64,000 nt of DNA from a virus. The position numbers and the translations under genes were made by a program. Of this stretch, positions 1 to 8,300 are shown one piece after another (within the stretch, counting starts at the first letter, position 1; every line of letters begins with the position of its first letter). The notes below the pieces were generated by a model that ran no database searches, was not told the DNA's origin, and saw nothing but the letters and a program-made list of their open reading frames with translations. The stretch spans positions 1 to 64,000 of IMG/VR virus record IMGVR_UViG_3300042389_000329. One strand, 5' to 3'.

Positions 1-304
1 AAGAGTTTTGTGCTGTAGTTTCTGATAATGTAATAGCTGGTATTGTTATTTCATCAAACAGAATGTTATTAGCGGGAGTGGCATTTGTACTACCGTTATT
101 GATAAATAACCTCAATACGGTTTGAACTGATGTACCAGAAGGTCTCACCCTTAGTTTCTGTACATAGCTTCCATTTGCTCCTGCTGTAAACACAGTGAGC
201 ACTGTTCCTGTGCCATCCTTAGCAGTGTTTTGTGTTGTGATGGCTGTCGTACCCCATGATACATCTGGGGTGAGCGTAAAAATCGGATTGGTATTTGCTG
301 GCAT
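1..304 (-). CDS. Phage structural/fibre-associated protein, N-terminal part (runs off left edge)
   Basis: Reading leftward from an ATG at 304, an open frame continues to the edge of the window without a stop (about 101 residues visible). It begins MPANTNPIFTLTPDVSW and is rich in Thr, Asn and beta-branched residues, with no catalytic motif, as expected of a beta-structured virion surface protein. It lies 12 bases downstream of the collagen-like fibre gene and is probably cotranscribed with it. I recognise the style of this N-terminus as common among small structural proteins of Bacteroidota phages, but cannot name a function. The C-terminus is missing, so length and any receptor-binding part are unknown. 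Confidence 0.7.
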   Translation of the reverse strand, partial: MPANTNPIFTLTPDVSWGTTAITTQNTAKDGTGTVLTVFTAGANGSYVQKLRVRPSGTSVQTVLRLFINNGSTNATPANNILFDEITIPAITLSETTAQNS

Positions 305-316
305 GTTTTATTGTTT

Positions 317-1987
317 TTAATATACTGATAAGAAATTTAATGCTTTTAGTGATGCTTCGTAAACAAGCCCTAGGTTTGTTCCTCCTCCACCACCAGATGT
401 TCCAGAAGAACCTGAGGAGCCTGATGTTATACCAGGTGCAGATGTACCTGAGCTACCACTGGTACCTGATGTACCTGTTAGTCCACTAGTTCCTGCTGTT
501 CCAGATGTTCCACTACTTCCTGATGTACCATCTGATCCTGACGTTCCAGGTGTACCACTTGTACCACTGGTGGCAGAAGTTCCAGAGGTTCCAGAGGTTC
601 CAGACGTGGCTGATGTACCCGATGTACCTGTTGTACCAGAAGTTCCTGAAGACCCTGAAGTTCCTGATGTACCATCAATTCCTGAGCTACCAGAAGTACC
701 TGAGCTACCACTTGTAGCTGAGGTGCCTGACGTACCACTTGTTCCAGTGGTGCCGCTTGATCCACTAGTGCCATTAATTCCAGACGTACCAGAGGTGCCA
801 TTCAACCCTGATGTACCAGATGTACCTGAAGGAGCAGTGAATGTTGTTTGTGCGTAAGAGTAATTACTTATTCCTTCTGTATATAGCGTGATGTTTTGAC
901 TTGATGATCCTGTGTGTTCTACATATATTTGACAATATAGTCTGTCTGTAACACTCATTCCAGTTTGAAACAGGAACAGGTCTGTAAAAAACTCTTTTAT
1001 AACACCAGTTAACATTGACTCAGTGTCAACATTGGTGGTTCCAAGAAGTGTTGCACTTCCTCCTACAGAGTCACATTTATATAACTCTACATCCACCTTC
1101 AGGTTGTCATTGCTATTTATGGAGAAGTGGGTAACCCACGCCCATAATCCTGAAGGTATACTTATTACTCCTGGAACATTAGAGTCTGTAGCATATGTTG
1201 CAAATAGAGTTCTTGTGTTTCCTGGAATACTAGTGGTTATGGTTTGTTCTGCTGCACCTGTTGGAACAGGAGACCACTGCTTATATGTAGGACTACCAAA
1301 AGCACTATTTGTATTAAGTGACTGATTTAGATAGTACACCTGACCACCAGCAATACCATTTTGACCATTCACTCCTGATGTTCCCGAGGTTCCACTGGTG
1401 CCTCTTGTACCACTACTACCGCTAGTTCCTGACGTGCCTGTTGTACCAGATGTCCCACTGGTGCCCCTGGTACCACTAGTACCAGATGTACCTCCTGTAC
1501 CACTAGTGCCATTTACACCTGATGTTCCACTAGATCCACTAGTTCCTGTGGTTCCGCTAGTACCACTTGTACCTGTACTGCCACTTGTTCCAGAAGTACC
1601 AGACGTACCTGATGTACCTGATATAGATACATTAGCAAAAGCTATGTTTGTTACACCTAGTGAAATAGGGTTTACGGTGGTTATGTTAAACCACTGTTGT
1701 CCGTTTAAAAGACCATAATTGATGTAGACATAAACACCTGTATAGACATCATCATCCAAAGACATATCCACTGCTCTGGACCAAACTCCTGCAGCTACTA
1801 TATAGATACCGTTTTCAGAACCAATGGTTTGATCTTTAACAAGAATTCTATCACCCACTGAAGCAGCATAACCATCAATGGTTTGAAGTCCAGACAAAAC
1901 AATAGGTACTGTAGTGGCAGCATTACAAGGAAGTTTCTGAGGACTTGCCTTCACCTGAGGATATGTACCAATTCTTGTTATTGGCAT
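317..1987 (-). CDS. Collagen-like tail/surface fibre protein (Gly-Thr-Ser repeats)
   Basis: 556 residues. The first ~120 residues form a beta-rich N-terminal domain with the SGLQTIDGYAASVGDRILVKDQ-type segment seen in many phage tail proteins. Two long Gly-X-Y stretches, mostly Gly-Thr-Ser, flank a globular insert (roughly residues 215-395) containing FSINSNDNLKVDVELY. The chain ends with a Gly-rich linker and a short hydrophobic tail ending NFLSVY. Gly at every third position predicts a trimeric collagen-like rod; the insert and tail would be trimeric knobs. Probably a host-binding fibre, by analogy with collagen-like phage fibres. It sits between a second collagen-like gene and a truncated structural gene at the end of the late block. 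The near-identical repeats invite recombination and length change. Confidence 0.85.
   Translation of the reverse strand: MPITRIGTYPQVKASPQKLPCNAATTVPIVLSGLQTIDGYAASVGDRILVKDQTIGSENGIYIVAAGVWSRAVDMSLDDDVYTGVYVYINYGLLNGQQWFNITTVNPISLGVTNIAFANVSISGTSGTSGTSGTSGSTGTSGTSGTTGTSGSSGTSGVNGTSGTGGTSGTSGTRGTSGTSGTTGTSGTSGSSGTRGTSGTSGTSGVNGQNGIAGGQVYYLNQSLNTNSAFGSPTYKQWSPVPTGAAEQTITTSIPGNTRTLFATYATDSNVPGVISIPSGLWAWVTHFSINSNDNLKVDVELYKCDSVGGSATLLGTTNVDTESMLTGVIKEFFTDLFLFQTGMSVTDRLYCQIYVEHTGSSSQNITLYTEGISNYSYAQTTFTAPSGTSGTSGLNGTSGTSGINGTSGSSGTTGTSGTSGTSATSGSSGTSGSSGIDGTSGTSGSSGTSGTTGTSGTSATSGTSGTSGTSATSGTSGTPGTSGSDGTSGSSGTSGTAGTSGLTGTSGTSGSSGTSAPGITSGSSGSSGTSGGGGGTNLGLVYEASLKALNFLSVY
400..840 (-). repeat. 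Gly-Thr-Ser coding repeat array
   Basis: Degenerate 9-base repeats encoding Gly-Thr-Ser in the C-terminal rod of the 556-residue fibre; a second array lies at 1380-1620 of the same gene and several more at 2545-2665, 3050-3475, 3725-4165 and 4400-4525 in the 958-residue fibre. Synonymous codons vary, so selection is on the protein. Confidence 0.8.
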
Positions 1988-2024
1988 GACTTATTCATTT
2001 AATAATTACAATTATACAGAATAT

Positions 2025-4901
2025 TTAACAACCCCAGTTAGGGTTAACAACAGGAATATAATATGTATTACCATTAATTTCTACACAAATCACATCATCA
2101 GTAAAAGCTGAAGAAGAGAATATGGGACAGCCTGATGGTGATACATCCCCTAGCTTCCAGGGTTGTGCTGTACATCCGCTTGGTGATGCTGTTTTTATAG
2201 CTCCGTTCACGCCAAGCTTTGCACCTGGAGATGTTGTGCCTACACCAACATCACCCCCATTAGGATTCAAATAAAGGTTTCTATACGCTGTTCCCTGATG
2301 AACAGGCTGCATTTCTGCATTACCAGATCCATCTATTCCAATTAGCAATTGTTTACCAGTGGAGAATGATTCTTCTCCAAGAGCTAATATTGAACCAGTG
2401 CCTACAACATGGAGTCTGTAGGTGGAAGTGGTTCCGTTAATCACTACATTAGTTCCATTGTCATAAATCTGACTATTACCAATTGTACTACCTGATGTAA
2501 ACTTAGCTACATAATTCGTTGTGCCAGAGAATGTTGGAGAAACACCACTACTACCTGAGGTTCCAGAGGTACCATTAGCACCATTTATTCCATTTATTCC
2601 ACTGGTGCCACTAGTTCCAGACAAACCACTTGTTCCATTTATTCCACTACTACCGCTGGTGCCACTTGTTCCATTTACACCATTAAATACCCAAGATATT
2701 GTGTAAACACTTCCATTATTTAGGCTTCCGTTGGCTACTAATCCACTAAGATCAATATCCAAATAAGCTCCCTGATCAATGATGCTTATTATCTCCCATA
2801 TACCAATTGTACTATTGTTCCCCACCTCTGTAATTTGTAAATACACAGGGTTGGTAGATGAAATAATAGCTAAACCATCCATCCAAACTTTGTAGTCTAC
2901 TGAATTTGCATCAACGTTATGTATTGATATTTTACTTATGTTACTAATAGTAGTGTCATTAGTAATGAAGTATGTGGTTCCTGGATTATTAAATGCCGAG
3001 TTGGTGCTATCAAATATCCATCTTCCTGAGTTTGATGCATCATTACCACTTGTTCCACCCACACCATCAGTACCACTAGTACCGCTAGTACCGCTGGTTC
3101 CTGAAGATCCGCTCGATCCACTTGTTCCACTTGACCCACTTGTTCCTCTTGTTCCTGAGGAGCCTGATGTGCCACTAGTACCAGTGGTACCAGAGGTTCC
3201 AGAAAGTCCAGAGGTTCCAGAACTACCTGAGTTACCAGATGTACCACTAGAACCACTAGTGCCACTAGTCCCTGTTGTCCCAGAGGTTCCTGTTGTGCCA
3301 CTCGTTCCGCTGGTTCCTGTAGTTCCTGAAGTGCCAGAAACACCACTTGTTCCAGAGGTTCCTCTTGTTCCACTACTACCAGAACTTCCAGATGTCCCTG
3401 TTGTTCCAGATGTACCAGCAGTGGCAGATGTACCACTTGTACCCGAGGTACCATCGCTACCATTAGCTCCTGATGCCCCAGCCAGATTCACACTCCAAGA
3501 GGAATATGTTCCTGCTCCAGTTACATTTGTGGTGTTGAAACTTAGAGATCCAGTTCCACTATTATATGATGTAACTGTTGCCTCTTGGTAGTTACTGATG
3601 TCATAAACTATGATGATGGGTTGACCCACTGTATAGGCTAAATCAACACCCACAGTGATTGTTCCTGAGTTACCTGCAGCCTGTAGGGTGTATGATGTAC
3701 TTGATGTTGTAGCATATCTGTCTCCTGAAATACCAGAAGAACCAGATGTACCTGTAGTGCCTGCAGTGCCCGATGTTCCACTAGTGGCACTTGTACCGCT
3801 AGTTCCAGATGTTGCAGACGTTCCTGAGGAACCACTAGACCCACTTACACCCGATGTACCAGATGTGCCTCTAGTTCCCGAAGTTCCTGAGCTACCTGAT
3901 ACACCACTTGATCCACTGGTTCCTGTAGTGCCAGAGGTACCACTGGTAGCGGATGTACCAGAAGTGCCAGAGGTTCCTCTAGTGCCAGAGGTTCCTGATG
4001 TACCGCTTGTAGCAGATGTGCCAGAGGTACCAGAAGTTCCTGTTGTACCAGATACACCCGATGTTCCATTTATACCTGATGTGCCAGATGTCCCATTAAC
4101 TCCCGATGTACCAGAGCTTCCATGTGTACCAGATGTACCGCTGGTTCCAGAGGTGCCTGATGTTCCATATGAAAACCCTATGCTTCCGTAGAAAGTTAAT
4201 AAATCTGAAGCAGTGGGGGCTGGTCTACTAGGAGATATTGTAATAATGTTTCCTGCTAGTGTATAATCCTCTGGATTGTCCATCAACTGACCGTTGATGA
4301 AAAACTGCTGAGTGATACCTGTTGGAAGTGAGGCTAGTGTAAATGTTTTATTAACCCCATTTTGCACTCCAGATATGGCAATTTCAGTGATGGGGTCTCC
4401 AGATAAACCACTAGATCCAGAGGTTCCTGTCGTACCTGATGTACCACTTGAGCCTGACGTACCTGTAGTTCCACTGGTTCCCGTTGTACCTGATGTTCCA
4501 GAGGTGCCACTTGTACCTGATGTGGTGGCTAATGTGCTAGCAATGTATTCTTCTATTTTCTCAAAGGCCACCTGAACATTATCGTTCGGGTTAATTCCTG
4601 TGTATACAAGTTTGGGTCCTTCGTAGAACACACAGGTGGCATTGAGTATAATGGGGCAAGGGGTGGCTCCACAGATAACAGGAGAGCATGATGCTACAGG
4701 AGCAACGGATGTAGAGCACGTAGATGTATTAGAAGCAAAAAGCTTCCCTATAAAGGAAGTCTTTTTACCATCACCCGTGGTTTCTGTGGCTGGGGCAATT
4801 ATCCTTTGTTCAGAGCTAAATCTAGACGTGGATGTAGAATGCCCTGAAGTTCCAGAGGAACCAGAGCTTCCATAACTTAATATAGAAGGTAATACGTTCA
4901 T
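2025..4901 (-). CDS. Large multi-domain collagen-like fibre protein
   Basis: 958 residues. Near residue 90 it carries the docking motif also found in three other proteins here (CVFYEGPKLVYTGINPNDNV). Then come five or so Gly-Thr-Ser rod segments interrupted by beta-rich knobs: one with the QFFINGQLMDNPEDYTL segment, one with YTVGQPIIIVYDISNY, and one with WIFDSTNSAFNNPG. The C-terminal ~170 residues contain a GGDVGVGTTSPGAKLGVNG segment, typical of the stalk preceding spike-tip domains, but no S74 chaperone follows; the chain ends NPNWGC. Likely a long trimeric adhesive fibre. The opposite strand shows long Val-Pro-rich open frames that are only shadows of the Gly-Thr-Ser codons. Confidence 0.85.
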   Translation of the reverse strand: MNVLPSILSYGSSGSSGTSGHSTSTSRFSSEQRIIAPATETTGDGKKTSFIGKLFASNTSTCSTSVAPVASCSPVICGATPCPIILNATCVFYEGPKLVYTGINPNDNVQVAFEKIEEYIASTLATTSGTSGTSGTSGTTGTSGTTGTSGSSGTSGTTGTSGSSGLSGDPITEIAISGVQNGVNKTFTLASLPTGITQQFFINGQLMDNPEDYTLAGNIITISPSRPAPTASDLLTFYGSIGFSYGTSGTSGTSGTSGTHGSSGTSGVNGTSGTSGINGTSGVSGTTGTSGTSGTSATSGTSGTSGTRGTSGTSGTSATSGTSGTTGTSGSSGVSGSSGTSGTRGTSGTSGVSGSSGSSGTSATSGTSGTSATSGTSGTAGTTGTSGSSGISGDRYATTSSTSYTLQAAGNSGTITVGVDLAYTVGQPIIIVYDISNYQEATVTSYNSGTGSLSFNTTNVTGAGTYSSWSVNLAGASGANGSDGTSGTSGTSATAGTSGTTGTSGSSGSSGTRGTSGTSGVSGTSGTTGTSGTSGTTGTSGTTGTSGTSGSSGTSGNSGSSGTSGLSGTSGTTGTSGTSGSSGTRGTSGSSGTSGSSGSSGTSGTSGTSGTDGVGGTSGNDASNSGRWIFDSTNSAFNNPGTTYFITNDTTISNISKISIHNVDANSVDYKVWMDGLAIISSTNPVYLQITEVGNNSTIGIWEIISIIDQGAYLDIDLSGLVANGSLNNGSVYTISWVFNGVNGTSGTSGSSGINGTSGLSGTSGTSGINGINGANGTSGTSGSSGVSPTFSGTTNYVAKFTSGSTIGNSQIYDNGTNVVINGTTSTYRLHVVGTGSILALGEESFSTGKQLLIGIDGSGNAEMQPVHQGTAYRNLYLNPNGGDVGVGTTSPGAKLGVNGAIKTASPSGCTAQPWKLGDVSPSGCPIFSSSAFTDDVICVEINGNTYYIPVVNPNWGC

Positions 4902-4909
4902 TTCTTAGA

Positions 4910-5305
4910 TTAGTGTACGATTTTCAATACATCTCCTGTGCGATAGACATCCCCTGAGAGTAGGCCACCTGCTATAGCAGCAGCATTATCAGCAAACTGA
5001 GGAGCTCCTGTGTAGGGTATGGAAAGGACAATCTTCCAATCCAAGGCACCTGTACCTGTTGTTTGGGCATAGTAGAGGTTCTTAGCTCCTCCTGTTCTTA
5101 CATAGAACTGGCCTAAATAGATGGCAGCAGCTGTAGGAGCTCCAGATCCTGACTGGGGGGCTAGATTGGTGTTTATCTTACCTAACGCAACCTCCAGAGA
5201 ATCAAGGGGATTGATGTCAGCATTAGCAAGATAGGGGCCATTATAGAGAACACATAGAGCGTTCTCAAATGTGGCACATGTGGGGCAAATTGCAGCGGTT
5301 CTCAT
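4910..5305 (-). CDS. Small fibre-adaptor-like structural protein
   Basis: 131 residues, the first gene of the fibre cluster (8 bases before the 958-residue fibre). The N-terminus has the same docking motif as other fibre-like proteins in the window (CVLYNGPYLANADINPLDSL at about residues 18-37), followed by LEVALGKINTNL and a Gly/Ala-rich, beta-rich C-terminal half. It therefore looks like a fibre consisting of little more than the attachment module plus one small knob. Role inferred: a virion-attached adaptor or short fibre. The 70 bases upstream are AT-rich and could hold a promoter, but I do not see a good TAnnTTTG box. Confidence 0.7.
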   Translation of the reverse strand: MRTAAICPTCATFENALCVLYNGPYLANADINPLDSLEVALGKINTNLAPQSGSGAPTAAAIYLGQFYVRTGGAKNLYYAQTTGTGALDWKIVLSIPYTGAPQFADNAAAIAGGLLSGDVYRTGDVLKIVH

Positions 5306-5375
5306 AGCGAGCGAAATTAGTTATTAGTTATTAATATTCAATAAGTTGTACGAAAAATAAAACATAATATAGCAA

Positions 5376-8300
5376 TTACCTGATACTGCTTTCCTTCTGG
5401 ATGGTAATGTCCATTTCTTTAGCAAAGTCTTCGCTTAGAATAGCACCATAGGTGAGAGCACTTTTAAGAATAGGAGCAGCTTTCATAGCGTATTTTACAG
5501 GCTTAGCATCTTTCACAACCTCCTCGTAAGATTTAGTGGGGTCTGAAAGGTCAAGACCCGTGGTCTCTAACCAGAAGTGCGTAGCAAATTTGAGCTGGTC
5601 ATTCACTAATCCAATAGCTGGGAACATATTACCGCTAAGAATTTTTTCAAACTCAAGAGGATTATAGAAGAAAGATAGCTCACTTACAAACTTGTCCACA
5701 ATCCTTTGGGAGAAGCGGAAGAAGTTCTTGGTTGCTCTATCCTCATCATCATCAGGTGCCATAAACTTCAGGGCTAGTGCAGCTCCAAGTAAGGCCCCTA
5801 AAAGCTGAAGCTCTCTAATCTGGTTCCTAAGACTATCCCTCATCATATCCATAAAGTCTTCTCTGGACATGGTGAATCTCTCGCCTGTTCTTGTTTTGTA
5901 CTTTTTGGCATACTCTAGATAGAGCTCATCTAGTGCATTTATACCTCTATCAGTAGCATTTATAATATCAGATAGGGTGGTAGCTTTGTCTCTGAAGGAT
6001 TTCATCCAAACATAAGCCAATGCTCTCATCCTACCAATCTCATATCTTTGACCTTCTGCTATACCATCCTCATTAATAGTCACTGTGAAGTCATCTGTTA
6101 CACGTTTAAGTTCAGTGAAACGTGTAGCAAAAAGCTTTGGAATCCATCCCTTGAACACCATGGCTGCTCTTAACCAAGCATTCATTTGAGCCTGACTTAC
6201 GTTCCCATCAGATGTACCACCCATTGCGTTTCTTGAAGTGGTCCTAGCAAGATTTGTTAACTTTTGAATTTCTTCTCTATTACTTAAATCTAGTCCAGGG
6301 ATTTCAAGTTTACCATCTACAATCTTTTTAGTGGCCCAGATAGATTGAGTCTTCTTCATCTCTTCAATCTCCTTGTTAATCAAGGGGTCCATCTCAGCAA
6401 ACTTAGATCCAGAATTGTATCTGTCCTTATATTTGTTTCTTACAAATGCAGGGATGTTTACTATTTTACCATTCTTGACAAAACTGTTTTCAAGAAGTGT
6501 AAGGAAAACAGACTTCTCCATCATCATCTCAGGATAACTCATTGTTATCATGAGTGTGTCTCCAACATTAACATTAGTGAGCTTACTCATCCCAGCCTTC
6601 TTATACAACTCACGAGAGGGGTCATCTTTCAAAGGCATGAAAAGATTTATCATTTCTACAAACGCTGTCTTCTCATCGTTGTTTTCAAACTCAAGAGAGG
6701 CTATCTTTCTAAAGTTCTTCTTATACTCAGGAAACTTGAAATAGAAACCTGATTGAGCAGCAAGCTGACGCGTACCACCAAAAAGGTTCACAAGTCCTGG
6801 TATCATTTCAAATCCTAATGTTTTAATTTGAAACCCTCTGTTAGCAGCATCCATTGTTTCCAATAGTGATATGGCAGTGGGATTCTCATCAATGGTGTAC
6901 ACAGTTCTACCAGCCACTTTGTTGATAGCATTCTTTATAAAGTTCTTTACATTTCCTATAGGAATTGCTGTATCTGTAGCTGATGTAACATTTTTTTGAC
7001 CATAAAACAATACCTTCATATAGTTTTCAAAGAGCTTGGCATTCTCTTTATTTCCTTTCTCTTCAATAGGCTCACCATTATCATCAAGGATTACATTTCC
7101 AAGATTGTCTGTAGCGTAGTGATTTTTAAACTCCTCAATAGTTTTTACTAGTTTAACCTGACCCTCCGCTTCAGTTAAGTACTTATAATTATATACGTGT
7201 TGTACATACAGGATAAGGTTCTTAAATATATCTTCACTTACATCAGAATAGTCATTAACACCATCTTCACCACGCGTGAAGTCATAGGTATAGTATTTAG
7301 GAACAGCATTCTTCATTTCTCCAGTGATCTGGTCAATAGCTCCACGTCCTATAGCATCAGGTCTGATAATAAGGTTGTCTCCAAATCTGCTGATTGCAGA
7401 AAGAACATTCTCCCATGCTAGCCCCTCAGCCATAGTTTTCCTTACAAAGGGAAGGAATGTCTTGGTTACATTGTTTTCAATATAACCCACCTCTGTAGCT
7501 ATTTCATTAAAGTCACTAATAAAGTTGTACAGTTCAAGAAGATCAGGATCTTTACTTATCTCTTTATATTCTTCAGAGTACCATTTTGGAAGAGGATACC
7601 TCTTAACTAAATAGTTATCACCCCCGTTAAAGTCTATTCTAGTGATGTCATATTGACGATACACTTGTTCAATGTACTTCTTTCTCTGAGCCTCCACCTC
7701 CTTCTTATCTCCAGGCAGGCTCTCTTTTTTAATCTGGTCTATCCTCATTTTGATAACCTTCTTTGCTTCAGCCATGTAGGCATCCACATCAATGTTGTCA
7801 AGCAACCATCTTCTATCTCCTCCTTGTAAGTGTTTGTTATCAACCTCTTTGCGAAAGTCACCGCTAAACTTAAACACTAGCTTATTTACCTTTTTATCCT
7901 TATCATCCTTTTGATAAATCCTATTAATGGATTCTTTAGGATCGCCTCCTTTCTTCATAATCCTTTCACGAATATCCATTATCTGCTTCACCTTAGCAAG
8001 TGCGTCCTGAGCAGCATTTCCTAAAGCAGCCCTGTTAACTTTATAAAGAATTTCTAAAGAAGGAAGAGGAATTTCAGATATACCCTGGAAGAAAGAACCC
8101 ATACCTTTAACCACTCGCTTGGGATCTAAAAGCCCTGTGGTGGTATTTCTTTGTCCGATATGTTTGTCAGCAAAAGCCATCGTTGCTTTCTTTATGGCCT
8201 TTGATGAACGATAGATAGCACTAGACTCATCAGCTAATTTCTTAGCAAGCTGTTTCCTTTCTTTAATTTCTTCCTTCTGAGCTTTAGTTTTTGCAGATGC

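Noticed and set aside
570-4575. Long plus-strand open frames rich in Val-Pro (VPEVPEVPDVP-type) opposite the fibre genes
   Set aside because: They are the reverse complement of Gly-Thr-Ser codons; no leader, no independent start context, and they begin and end with the repeats.
317-4901. Repeat arrays resembling a CRISPR or tandem satellite
   Set aside because: Repeats are in-frame codon triplets of Gly-Thr-Ser without spacers; they are coding.
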